DNA from: Patagioenas fasciata
Taxonomy: Eukaryota > Chordata > Aves > Columbiformes > Columbidae
Assembly: GCF_037038585.1 (NCBI RefSeq)
Contig: NC_092520.1
Span: 116,718,501 to 116,782,500, forward strand
Direction: 5' to 3'
Length of the DNA stretch: 64,000 nucleotides
In this document: positions 51,626 through 64,000 of the stretch, in pieces
Layout of the letters: the number at the start of each line of letters is the position of its first letter
Position numbering within the stretch: the stretch's first letter is position 1
Translations under genes and position numbers: made by a program
Notes under the pieces: generated by a model
Seen by the model: the letters and a program-made list of their open reading frames with translations, nothing else
Databases searched by the model: none
Told to the model about the DNA's origin: nothing

Positions 51626-51846
51626 AAAAAACCCAACCAAACAACAAACAAATAAACAACCCTGCCACCTACACACACCCACCAAAAAAAAAACAAAACA
51701 AAACAAAAAACAAAACAAACAAACAACAAAAAAAAAAAGCAAAGAACCCAGAAACAAACAAAACAAAACCATACCAAAAAAACCCAAACACAAACAAACA
51801 AATACAAAGAAAAACCAACCAACCGAACAAGCCCCAAAACCAACAT
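51626..51846 (+). repeat. 220-bp tract almost entirely A and C
   Basis: Across about 220 bases the + strand is A or C except for roughly a dozen positions. CAAA, CAAAA and CCAA units alternate with A runs of up to about 11. The reverse strand is correspondingly G/T-only and gives an artificial frame of Phe, Leu, Val, Cys, Gly and Trp up to 130 codons, which I reject as a gene. It is the longest low-complexity tract in the window. Confidence 0.93.
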
Positions 51847-52174
51847 AGAAATCCTAAGACATATGGGGGTACGGGAGAGCAGTGAGAAGGAAAAAAGCTC
51901 TACTGTTTAATCAGTTTGCTTTGGAGATCCTTCCATAACATAGTTCATTTAGTTTTATAAGCAAGACAAATTCTTTTTTTTTGGGGTGCAAACTATTGAA
52001 TAATTCATCGTAAAGTGCAATAATCTCTCAAGTTTTGCATGTCATATACAGGCCTCATATTAAAGACTAAGGAACTTGGTAAACTTGACTATAAAGGGTA
52101 GTACAGTGAAAACAGGTGCTTAGGGACTTTAAACATTGATAGTACCTTTTATTGATAGGACGTCTTATATAGGA

Positions 52175-52200
52175 AATAATAATGATAATAATAATAATAA
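52175..52200 (+). repeat. (AAT)n trinucleotide repeat
   Basis: About eight AAT/ATA units with one G interruption, in intron 1. Confidence 0.9.
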
Positions 52201-53649
52201 TTTCATCAGTCTCTTTCCTGTCTTCTGAGACTGTTACTTGTTCCTATGAAACGTGCAAGCATCTGAAATAAACTGCAGTTCACTTCGTAGAACTGTAAAT
52301 GCCAAATATACCTAACATATTTCATCTTTCTTCAGGGCAGAAGTATGCCTTTTATCTTTGATGCTGAAAATTTAACATGCTTCAGTTTCTGTAAAAACTG
52401 TTCATGGATGATAAACTAATAACTGTCAGATACAGTAAGTTTCACTTGCAACTGATTTGGGTTATATATGAACCGATGAGACCTGGCCAAGATAGATGGA
52501 TTTTATGTTCTTTTATAACCCTTCTATCTGGTCCTGCCTTCTAATTTTAGCACGTTTGTGCTTGTGCACTATTTATTTAAGAGTAGGTCCTGAATTATAA
52601 TTTATATTTAAGTGCTTGTTCTTTAAAATGAATAGTTAAAAAACATTTCTGTTGAAGGGTATGCTTTGTCAACTATAATAGTGAATGAACCTCTTAGTAA
52701 ACGGTGATGCTACAGTTTTGGAAAACAGAGGTTACAAGGGAATGTCAAGTACTCTTAATGTGTGAACCACAACTCATTAATTCAGTTAGTTGTAATTTAA
52801 TCTGTCCTGTCAAGGTGGTGTTGGATTTGCTGTTCATTACTCTTCTTGCCACAGACTGTGATCCTGTTTTTAAGTATGTTAGACTAGGTTCAGATAATTT
52901 ATTCTGAGATTTTATGGGATGAGAGAATGGGGGAGAGTGGAAGTGAGAAGCAACTATAGCAGTAAACAACAAAATAAATCAACCTGTGGTTGAGTAAATG
53001 GATGTATGTGTACATATATATTATATATCTGTGTATCTAAGTACATGGGTATGTGTTGCTAAGAAATCTGATGTGTGATGAAGACACACATAGGATAGCA
53101 GACTGAAAGAATGAAAATCTAAAATAAAATATTGATTCTTATGAAAAAAGAGAGCTTGGGTTTATTTTCAAGATTAGAGTATTAATGACTAACTGCTTTC
53201 AGTGACTGGAAAGTGAGAACACTGCAGACATAAAATGGGCTCTCTATGGCTGACTAGCTCATAACTGTGACTGTGATATGATGGGTTGGAAATTCTGTTT
53301 CTGTTAGTAAGGTCCATCCAGTAGACTTCACTATTATTACTACAGTATAATATACTTGATAGTCTTTATGACCATACAGGGTATTGTGACTTAAGATCTG
53401 GAAAATAACTACTCAGGGCTTGTGGAATACAGCACTTGATAAATCTGTAGTGCTGAAAATAGGTTTCCATGCGGTATTCTAAATATACTTTAGGTAGAAG
53501 TTAAGTTCTTGTGTTAGAGGTTTGTGTGAAAGGGTGTAACCAGATAATGTTAATAATGGACTGATCAGTTTTAGGTCTTAAGGTTCTGATCTCCTGATGC
53601 TTTTGACTGTCATAAATAGTGGAGAATTTTGCTTTGGTGTTTCAAAGCT

Positions 53650-53667
53650 TTCCTTCCTTCCTTCCTT
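53650..53667 (+). repeat. (TTCC)n tetranucleotide repeat
   Basis: About four TTCC units; a pure pyrimidine run on the + strand in intron 1. Confidence 0.85.
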
Positions 53668-56600
53668 GGTCATTAGTAAGGATTTTTATCAGCCAAAACT
53701 TAAGGCGTGAAGAGTTATGTGGTCTTCTCAATGCATTTAAAAACTGTGAACGAAGTTTTGTGTAACGGTGTTGGAAGTGGTTTTAGATTTTGTAGCAAGC
53801 CCTTGGGTCTTACAGAAAGATTTGTGTAGAGTATGTGCTCGTATGCCTGCCTACTGTTGTCCTTCTGGATTCATACGGATTTTTGTCCATGGTGGTGTTC
53901 AAATTCTACAACATGAGGATGAGGTAACTTTTTTTAATTTTTATTTTAATGGAGCCAGTCTTTGAATTGATAGATAATATTCAAGAAAGGCCTACTAATA
54001 AACAATTTAGAAATCATCAATTTGAACAAAATTGCCATCAGAATTAACACTCAATCTGTATTTTGAAAGATTATATACAATTTAAAGAAGCATATACTGT
54101 GCCATTAGTGGAAGTAATAGTGTTCTGCAGTAAAGGTTTTGATTTTATTAGTTTTAAGCATTCTCACACTACACGTAATGTTTTATATTGGGTAAGCTGG
54201 TCATTATATAAAACTAGCTATCAAATAATATAAAATTTGTCTGAAATAACTACCTGCATTTTGATACAAATATTGCAAGAAGTAATAAGCTTAGCTTTTC
54301 TCCAGTGTTTATATTAGCTTGCTAGGTGTACATAGGGGCAAACTAAGTTGTGCTCACATGTCCAAACAAAGCATCCTTCAAGAAATCTTGAAAGCCTTGG
54401 CCAACATGTGATTGAACCACATATACTGTAGGATATTTTATTTCCTTGTGACATTGGTGTTTAATTTTGAACCTTATCCTTCTCTTTGTTCTTCATGTGA
54501 CTGTATGATGAATTCTCTGTTTCGTATTGTGACTCACAAATAATTTCAAATCTGTGAATTCTTTATTTTATATATATATGGATGTACTCTATTATAAATT
54601 CTTGAATGGTCTCATCCTGGTTCATCTTCGTCCATTTAAATAATCGTCAGTTATGGTCAACTTTCTATGTAAAATCTTATTTGTTCGCTTGGGTGGGTTT
54701 CTTGGGTGTGATCTTCAGAGGTATAGTACTGGACAGAGACTGGATCCTGGTTTGGAGATGGAAGGGGAAGGAAAGTGTGTGTATAAAACTAACACGGGCA
54801 GCTGGCTTCAAACTGTAGAAACTTCATGAAGTGACTTTTCTTTCCTATTAAGAAGCTGCACAGTAAAACCAGAAAAAAAACCTAATTTTTCCATTCTGTG
54901 TTTCGGTTAGAAAACAGAACAGAATTTCAATTGAGTTTAGATTTATGTTTCTACGTTATAGAGAAAAAAAACAGTGTAGTGGTCTAAATAATCCTGAATA
55001 GTGTGAAAAATTTGAAGACCACAGTCATTTTTTGCTAGGGTATTTAAAAGTTTAGCGTAAACATAATTGCTAAATTAAAATTGGCATGTCCTCAGTAACA
55101 TTAGGTATTAACACAAAGCATATTTTCATTATTTGCTTCTGTCAGTAATGTAATTCCTGGGCACTATAGAGATTTTCTTCTGAACTGTTTAATTGATATT
55201 TGAGAATGGAATTTGGAGACTGGGAATTTGAAACTTAATATTTGTGTTAGTGTGTTTGTTCCAGTTCCATATCAGATATAACTTTATTTAGATATTCTAG
55301 AGTTACTTCATTTTTATCACATAATAGCTCTTTATGTGGAGAATACTATTATGTCTATTCTAGTGCCAAAGAATAGTGATTTCATCACCTTTCCTTTGGA
55401 CAGTGTTACACTAGTTTTTGGTAGTGTAGTATGAGAGAACTTGGGAAGGTGATAAACATGTCAAGTAAATTCTAGATACATAATGCCTCTTTACTCTCTA
55501 GTTTCTCAGGAATATCACTTAATACTGCCTTATGAATATAAACAAACCTTTCCCTTTCAGGAATACTTTGTTCCACTCATGAATTCTCCATATATTTACC
55601 CTTAACCAGAAATAAATCCATTTGCAGTACTTGGTCTGGATTGAAATAGTGTTTTAGGAGAAGATTATTACTGTCTTGTATTTTGATTTTGTTTTGTAAA
55701 GCTTAATTTTAGGAAGATGGAATACAGGGTTTCAGTGGCCCAGTGCACTGTTCGTACCTTACAGAGGCAAAGAAATTATCTGAGTCTTTCAGAAAGGTAT
55801 TAATTTTGCTGTTGTTATAAAATTAAGTCTTTTGTGAATATTATAATAAAATCTTTAGTATTCAGTACAACCCATTAGAAACAAATATCAAACTAAATAA
55901 AATTTTCAGAAAAGGGCTTAATTGCATCAGAAATATTTTTTCTGTTTTTGCCTGTGTAACAGCTCAAGTGTAAAGTAAACAGAACAGTAGTTTCAAGTAT
56001 CTTTTGAGACTCTTGTGCTGTATAAACTTGAATAGCACATGTAAAATAACAAATTATATAGCTAAATTCAAGGTTGCAGATTCGATGTGGCTTGAGCTAT
56101 GATTATTTGTAAAAAACTGCATCTCTTCTTTCTTGTGTGTAGTGTCCGTTTATTAGCTATATCAGTACTTAAAACCAAAAAAGCCAGATGAGTGAGCTGA
56201 CTTTTTAATAGCAAATTTGTGATACTGTGCCACTAAGTTTTACTTGGGTCACAGTGCTGAAAATTATAGAGTTGTAGAGTTATCATTTGGCATAGCTCTG
56301 GTGACATGTATGAATAAATCTCACTGATGTATACTTCCTTATACAAATTAGCATTTTATATGTCAATAATTTCCATGTCATGAGATCCCCCATGCACTTA
56401 TCAGTCCATAAAACTTCAAGGTTGGTTTTATCTGTCTGAATGTAGACCTATAGGCTAAATGGCTAGCAAACCTACATGTGTAAAATCACTTTATAATAGG
56501 CAGAGAGAAATAGGTACTTCTAGATTCCTAAACTGGATGTGTAAAACTACTCAGTTGAATATAGAAGTGCCTTTCTTCCCCTCTCTGACTTGGAAAGGAT

Positions 56601-59600
56601 TCCACCTGGCTGGTCTAAAGATGAGCTCTGTAATGCATGAGGAAATTCCAGCTCAAGGTATCTGGAGAGAAAGTATTTCAGCTTGTGTTTGGGATACAGA
56701 TGAGCTGGTTGGTCACTGCTTGTACAGTGTTAGCCTGTAACTTTACTACTGCCGTTTTTTTTTTGTACTGGAAAAGACTTTTTATAAGTTCTCACCATAA
56801 ATTGCAACAGGCCAAGAACACTAACAGCCTTTCACAATGTATGTCTATTGTGTATTTGAATGTCCAACCATAAAGAAATTAAATGGGGCTACGTGGTCCT
56901 CTGTGGTAATCTTCTGTCTTTCAAAAAAGATAGAACTCCAGTTTGTCATTTTTAAAAAATATCGGTCTTAAGGTTTGAAGGTATAATGTGAAGAACAAAC
57001 TTTCTGATGCTTTAAGGCCTTTAACTTATACTCAGTGGACAGGCTTTGTCTTCAGTGTGAATGTCCAGAGGTTGTTCTTTGTTTCTTTTGTTATCCTGAG
57101 TTAGCTCTAGGTCAGTGAATTTTCAAAAATGGAAGTCAAAAGTCTGAATGAAAAATAGGTTAAACTTAAAAAGCTGGAAAAGTAGGTATTGGCTGCCACA
57201 GTAGTTTAATTTCACTCTTAATTTGTAGAATTTGCTTTCTGAATATTACTGTGTCTGGATTTCCACCTGGCCTTTATAGCTAAATCTCAAATTTGCTGGT
57301 ATACTTGTCCATAAATACATACACAAGTGTGTTTCTGGACTAGGGCCGCCTATGCCTAATTCTGTGTTAACACATGATACAGTAGGGAATAGATGATCTT
57401 GAAGAGTTTTTTCTCAGTTGCCTATGTAGCTATTTCCTGAAACATATGAAAGAACTAAGTGCTGAGTGCATTTAAATTAAGTCCGTCTTCGATCTGTCTT
57501 CATCCAGGAGCTCTTTCAACATAATTTACTCTTGAGTCTTATACTTGAAAAGCATTCTAGAAATACCATATTAAGCAGTGAATAGATCATCTGTTTCAAA
57601 AGTTTTTAAAAATATAGGCTTTGTGCACTATGTGAAATGTTCCCCTTGATTTGTTTCTCCTTTAGCACTACTTTAGATGGAAGTGAAATGTAATTTAAAG
57701 GAATGTAATGTAAGAGGTATGAGTCCCACAGAAGCTTCTGTCCAGCACTGATGAAAGAGGAGATCATTCAAGTACAAACAATGTAGCTTTTATTGTGTTG
57801 GTTCAGCAGTAATAAACCTTTGTACTTTAACAATATTTTTTTGTTTGCTTTTTAAAAGAACACAGTCAAGGGTATTAAGCCTGATACTTTGTTTGCATTA
57901 ATATGAGACTGATTTGCACCAAGTGGTTCTTTCGGAGAAAACAAAGGAAGAAATCTGCAAGAGCCGAGTTCCAGGACATACAAAAATATGCTGATTATGT
58001 AAAAATCCTGAAAGTGTGTTAGAGGCACACATTTCTGGGTTGGAAAGGAAAATGGCTAATCAGGTGTTAGATACCTACTAAGTACCCCTGTGTAGCTTCA
58101 AAGAGTTCAGGAGGAACTGCTGTTTAGATCCATGCTGTAGCCTGAATCTCTGATCTTTACTGGACTCCACAGAACTTTAACTTCTATGAAAAAAAGTGAC
58201 TTTTTAAATCCTTCACAGATTACTGCATTCATAAGTGTTTGTTTCTTAGTCATCAAAATGTTATTTATTAGATGAGAATGTGAGTTTTGGGCACAGCCAT
58301 GTTTTGTAGCTGTTTGGCTGGCCAACATTATTTTAAGATTTTCTGTTTTCATTGGGTATAATTTTAAGTTTTGTCCATACAGTATTTATGCAGCATCATA
58401 TAGGACCTAATATGTTCAACTGTAGCAACTGACAAGAGCAAAAGGTATTAAAACAGTCTATTACGTACCTGAACTGTGGTGTATCTTCTACAGAGGTGCT
58501 GTTTTAAACTTTAAATACCTTAATGACTGTTGCCTTTAGTTGAAGTTATTGGAAAAGCTTTTGTCTGTCCTTGACTTTGTGATACATCATATTGGTTTGT
58601 TTATTTATTTGTGTGTGTGTAAAACCAAACTAAATATCTCCATGTTGAATTTGAGTAAAGCAACTAGCCAAGTCACTTTCATAAATGCTTCCTGTAAACA
58701 GGGAAACTGATGGCAAAGATAGAAGTAGTGTCAAACAAGGAGAGAGAAAACATTGCTGTCCTCTTGGGTACAGATTTGATTGTGGCAATTAAACTTAGGA
58801 ACAGAGCTGTTTTTCCAATTTAGTATATCCCTGCATAGGTATTACATCTTCTTACCTTCATTGGGGAGGAGGGAGGAGGAGGGAATCACTGGGAAGCACT
58901 TTTAGCTCATAATCTAATAGAAAAAGTGAAAAATTATGTATTAATGATTTACTGGAATTGAATATTTGTGTACTACCAGAGATAAACTGCAAGATACTTG
59001 TCTTCATAGAAGACAAAGCTTAGACTGCTTCTGGGACATCCAGTTCAAAATTTTCAATGTAGCAGTAATCCCAACTCAAGAAGCAGGCGCCATATATTCG
59101 TAACAGCAGACCCAAAATCAAACAGTATCTGAAGAGAGATCAGGATTCATCATTTTGGATTATAATATAAAATGTTTCTGTCATAGCAATTTTTTTTTTT
59201 TTAATAATAAGAAAGCATCTTGTAGCCAAAAATCTGGGATTTGATGATACCTGGAATAATATTGAACTCACCTTCTGGTTTTCCTGCTCTTTGCCTGATT
59301 CTCTTTACTTTGTGATGCATTCATGTATTATTTTGTTTGTGGTAAGTGAAACTGTAACACACTTTTAATTAAAAACAGTAACCTTTAGCCTAAATATTAA
59401 TCAATTTGTTTTAGGTTTCATTTTAAGGAAGCTGTTTCATAGTGTTTTTAAGTACTTGAAAAGAAAAACAAGAAAAAATAATTAAAGCAATTATAAAATA
59501 TTAACTTTCATTTAGAAAAAATCCCGAGTAATTATAAACTTCATGGGAATTTTCAGCACCAGTTAATGGACAGGCGATGGCGAGATGTTGGGTTTTGTGT

Positions 59601-60154
59601 GTCTGGCTTTTGTTGTTTGAGAGTTTAAAAAAAAATTATAACAGTTGTCTTCCAAGAAGCTCTCAGTTACCATGCTTATTTTAATCTCTACCTGAAATAA
59701 GCAATTCTGTGAATAGGATTTGAATGATATTTTGTAACTTTAAAAAAAAAATGTCCAAAGATAGTGTATCTTGCTAGTATACTTCCTAATTTACAGATTC
59801 TTTTCCAACTGTTAAAAAACTGACAGTTTTTGATAATACTTTAATTACCTGAAATTCTTATCAGATGAAATAGATAATTTAATGCTTTCTAGTGTTTTAA
59901 CTTCAAATGTGTTGCTAGCCAGACAGGTACCCAGTTCTTAGCTTAACTGTGCTTGTCTTTTAAAATGTGATGGACCAAGTTGTTTTAAAAACAGGTCAAT
60001 GAAGATTGATATGCTTTACTTTTAGCAGGGGTTTCATATAATTTAAAATATGCTGTTTCAACAGGCCTCCTAAATTTAGTTCAGCAAAAGTAGGTTAGTT
60101 TCTAGGTGGAAAACCAGTACATCTTTAAAGGTTTCTATTAGAGCTATATTTATG

Positions 60155-60185
60155 AAAAAAATAAATAAATAAATAAATATATATA
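60155..60185 (+). repeat. (AAAT)n microsatellite
   Basis: A short A run, then about five AAAT units passing into ATATAT, in intron 1. Likely length-polymorphic. Confidence 0.9.
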
Positions 60186-63100
60186 GTTTCACAGTTGAGG
60201 CCTCTCAACACTTCATGTGAAGTGTTTGAATAGGTAAAAAGGAATAATAATGACTTTACAGTTTCCTGTTTTTCAATACAGAGGAAAAACATTTCATCCT
60301 CTCATCTGTTCATATTCTTTATGTCAACATGTCAGAATTTACAGGTAGTGGAAGGCATGGGAAGGCTTAAAAAAAATGCCATTGAAGAATCAAGTGGGGA
60401 AATACCAGTTTTAGGGGAATTGATGTGAAGATTGTGGGTGTTAAAGTTCTGGGAAGGGACATGCATTTAATTTCATTGTTCTAAGAGCTGTTCAGGAATG
60501 GAAGGGATTAAAGATTATCACTAGCAGGCTGATGACTTTCTGGTTTCATTTATTTATTTGACCCTGGTATTTCAAAATAAATAAAGGATAAAGAAAGAGG
60601 AGAAACTTTAAAGGATTCTGCTTATTTTGTTTAAAGACACCCTGATATTTACAATATTTTTTGAGAGACCAAATAAGTTGTGAGGCAAAAAAAAGAGAAT
60701 TATCTGGAATTAAAGGAACTCCTGTTGTGAGTGTTCTGTTCAGTGGCACTTTTTAGAACTCGGGATCCTGTCTCTGAACTATGTGAAAAACAGGAAGCTT
60801 GACTGGTGTGTATTAATTAGCCTGGTGATTCCTGTGTTCTTAATTCTTAAGGTTTGTAATTCAGAAAGATTTAAATGAGTGGCTCAACAGGAAGAGTTAT
60901 TGACACAGTTGGCTTGTCTATTCTCTGGTATATCAAATCTTGTGCAAATCTGAAAAGAGGCTATACCAGATCCCAGACTGTTAAATGTAGTTTTAATGGT
61001 GTGTTGTTATAGGCTCCCTGTATACCAAGTATTAATAAAAAAGAACCTTAAAATATGTTAGATCTTTGGAATCTGGAAGCAGCAAAGGGGTGGAAGTGCT
61101 TTACGGCAGCATTTTTGAGTCAAAACCTAGGCTGTACTTTGAACATGAACTACTGCTTTATTTTCAACTTCAGCTGAGCTGGGATAAAGAATTAATGATA
61201 CTGAGCTTTCTGGGACAGGTAGTTTGAAAAGTGATGATCTTGCCTGGAATGTAGCAGGCTCACTCACTTACTGTGTAGTATCTCACATTATTACTGAGTA
61301 GAAAGACATTTTATCCACCAAAGGAGCTTCTGGTTTATACTGAATCATATAGCACAATGGATGAATGAACAAAAGTCATAGAAGCAAGCTGCTTTGACAG
61401 AGCTGCACATGGTGAACATTGTACGAAGCACCTCTAAGTAGAAGAGCTTGAAAGCATAGAAAATAGGCTGTGTCGTCAAATATATGATCATTGAAGGATA
61501 TACAAAAGCTTTGCAAAACGTGTTGTCTGACATACACTTCTCATATTTAATAGCGTGAGATGTTCAGTTCTAGACCGAACACTGAGCTGACCTTGAAACC
61601 TCTAAATTTCTTTATTTCTCTGGTATGTTTTTCACATTTAGATCAAAACCTTAACCTTCTAGAGTGGTACAGAAGCGTAGAAGCAGTGATCTAAGTTACG
61701 GTGAGCAATCCACAGCTGATTTGTGGAACAGTGTGAAGACACTGAATTTGAGAAGGTTGAGTGGTAGTCTGCTAGGCATTTTCTGTTGACACTGGTCTAA
61801 GGACTGAAAACTTAAATGAAAAATGTAAACTGGGCTGCTGTGATGTCCAAAATCATCATCCTTATTCCCTGTCACCCTGTTCATATGCCAGTCACATCTG
61901 TTGTATAGTAGAAACCCATAGTTACTCATGTCATGCGGTTTCCCCCTATCTTTCTCCTAAGTGTTAATCTTCTGATTACGAGCCTCTTTGGGTAGGTTGA
62001 CTTCCTTTGCTGTGCCACTTCTTCCCCTTCTTTGGCAAGAATTATTGATGGTCCCTACTCCCCCTCTTAAGACAGGTATTACTAGGCTGTTCAGGTTCTA
62101 TCCCAAAATGAGACAGAGATTAAATGGCAGACAAATTTGACATTCAATAGTGAGTTTGTAATCTGCTACAGTTCACTTAGTTTATCTGTGGCATTCAACA
62201 GAATTAAGTCTGTTGTGCTTCTGGCTACCAACAGAGACTAATATGTGGCACAGTAGGAAACAGTTCTTTTAACTGTAAATAAAAGCAAATACATCTCTTT
62301 TTCTTTTTTTTTTTTAGGCATCTGTGGAAGTCAGTACCAACCCCTCTGGGACTCAAAAAGCAGCCCTCAGGGTTGTGGATCTCATGACCTAGTTCTTTCT
62401 TCATAAAAACAGATGGTATCTATCTGAGCAAGGCAAACTTGGTTTTAAGAAGCTGGAACAGCTGGGCCTAGTTAATGGGAGCAAATAAAGAGGCAAACTG
62501 GGCATTAAATTAGTCACCTCCATCAGTAGCAAAATAGTCACTACATGATTACTCACTCAATTGTTTTAACTGATCAAAAGTTGCAGGATTGGTTTTCTTA
62601 GCATCAAAAGTATCTAAAATTGCATCAGAGATATTCCCACATTCTTTATTCTTTTCTACCAGGCTTCAAAGAGAGTAAAATCCTGGAAGCTAGCTATGGT
62701 ATTTTGGCATGGCATTAGGGAATCAGCTTGTTTTGTTAGACTGAGAATGTCCTTCTTGTGTTTGATACCTAGCCCAAGCTGATCCTCTGCAGTTTTTGGC
62801 CTCCTCCCTTTGTGTGTTTAACATCAGCAGGTTACCTAATGGAGAAGATTGCTGGCATTCTTTCAAGTTCTGCAACCTCACTAAATTTGCAAAGGCATCA
62901 AAAAATTTTGTTTCTGTTGTAAACAGATTATACCAGATTAGTGGTTAGCATTTTGCATGTTTTATTCTGTTTTCCTGTGTAGTCCAGAAAGTCTTGAATT
63001 GCGTTGCATGTTGCAAATAGTGCAGGCACTCTTCACTTTCCTTTGTTACTGGTGGTTAGAAACCTTCGTTTGCTATATGCCTTAGTAGGGAGAAAGGGGA

Positions 63101-63210
63101 CTGTGCAAATAAACTACAAATACTCCTTCACACCTTCTAATAACTGTTTTCATGAAGTATAATTTTCTTGCTCTAACACTCTGGCATTATGTGCCAGAAT
63201 AAAGGGAGAG

Positions 63211-63228
63211 GTGTGTGTGTGTGTGTGT
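63211..63228 (+). repeat. (GT)9 dinucleotide repeat
   Basis: Nine perfect GT units in intron 1. A conventional microsatellite. Confidence 0.95.
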
Positions 63229-64000
63229 AGCCATTGCTCTTCTTTCAGCAGTGTAGTACTTGGTAGATCCCAGGACTCATCTAGAATGGTTCACAGTCCC
63301 TGAAATTCTCTTGGTTTGAACTAAACATTAAATAAATATCAGTAGAATATTGTGCAAATCTGTAAACACTGTACTTCCTTTCATTGTTATGTGCAAGATG
63401 GGCAAGTACAAAATATTTCTATTTTGAGGTAATCCTAAGGAAAGTTTATTTATCTATCACAGGTCAAATGTAGCTTATTCATACAGCTGAGCTCAGCGGT
63501 GATCAGGGCAAAAAAAATGAACAGTTCTTTCATGGGGATTAGCAAAAAGACTGTTCATGAGCTCAGTGTGTGCTTCCCAGCAGGCAGCAGTGCTTTGATA
63601 GAAGACTGGTTAGTAACACAGCCCTCTTCTGCTTCCAAAAACCTTTCTTCAGATTTATGGAGGTGGGCCTCCATCTTTCATGCTCCCACTTTGTTGCTTC
63701 AGTTTTCGTGGTTTTCTTTCCATGAATGTGAGAGGCAGAATTTCCACCTAGTCAGAACAATAAGACCTGTTTTTACAGAACAGCTAGATTTTTCTCGTCT
63801 GTGCTAAACAACCACAAAAATACCCAGTTGCAGCCTCCCACCTTCTCTGTTGTGTCCCATCCCATTCCTCTCCCCCTTGCCCCCAAGTAAGAAAACTTAA
63901 AAAATCTTTGCAGAAATGGCTAAAAGCATGAGTAGGAGATCCAGACCAAGAGTTTGAAGTGAGATTTTTGAATTGTAGATATCTTTGTATGCAAACTTTA

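Larger units (their letters stand above)
39266..64000 (+). other. PRKX: PRKX intron 1 (incomplete; no second exon seen)
   Basis: About 24.7 kb follow the donor without any frame that continues the kinase glycine-rich loop or later kinase motifs (ion-pair Lys, HRD-type or DFG). The first roughly 600 bp are GC-rich; the remainder is AT-rich, with + strand T- and G-rich stretches and many simple repeats. A long first intron is usual for mammalian PRKX. I recognise no CR1, hAT, tRNA or snoRNA here. Short open frames (up to about 130 codons) lack domains, and several are readings of simple repeats. A small intronic non-coding RNA cannot be excluded by reading alone. Confidence 0.8.

Noticed and set aside
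51454-51846. 130-codon open frame on the - strand, rich in Phe, Leu, Val, Cys, Gly and Trp
   Set aside because: It is the G/T strand of the A/C low-complexity tract. Hydrophobic codons follow from the base composition, so this is not a membrane protein.

Overview
The window looks like bird genomic DNA. The evidence is several 3'-end fragments of CR1 LINEs with the typical terminal TTCTATGATTCTATG-type ends, a short hAT (Charlie-like) terminal fragment, very long non-coding stretches, and one GC-rich CpG island carrying a spliced vertebrate first exon. There is no bacterial-style gene packing, operon, CRISPR array, or recognisable tRNA or rRNA. I cannot name the species.

Layout. From 1 to about 37,950 is intergenic DNA upstream of one gene. 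It is AT-rich, without a convincing coding exon, and holds five recognisable CR1-derived fragments between 17.99 and 31.38 kb, one much older CR1/L3-like remnant (18.76-19.24 kb), one hAT terminus (27.5 kb), and scattered homopolymer and GTTT/CAAA tracts. From about 37,950 to 39,860 is a CpG island. It contains a 15-bp-period CA-rich minisatellite (38,411-38,546), GC boxes, two short upstream ORFs and the first coding exon (39,079-39,265) of a gene I assign to PRKX, a PKA-related serine/threonine kinase, on the + strand. From 39,266 to the end is the beginning of PRKX intron 1. It has many simple repeats, no CR1 copy that I can recognise, and no second exon: the continuation of the kinase glycine-rich loop is not found here.

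The only gene I can support is therefore PRKX exon 1: Ala/Pro/Ser-rich leader, then the start of the kinase domain (YKLEDLETLATVG). The splice donor falls inside the codon for the first glycine of the GxGxxG loop. Short open frames elsewhere have no coding character; some are antisense readings of CR1 or readings of simple repeats. I did not find a novel biological system. The most useful leads are the 5' leader architecture of PRKX (two uORFs and two possible start codons) and the minisatellite just upstream of its promoter.
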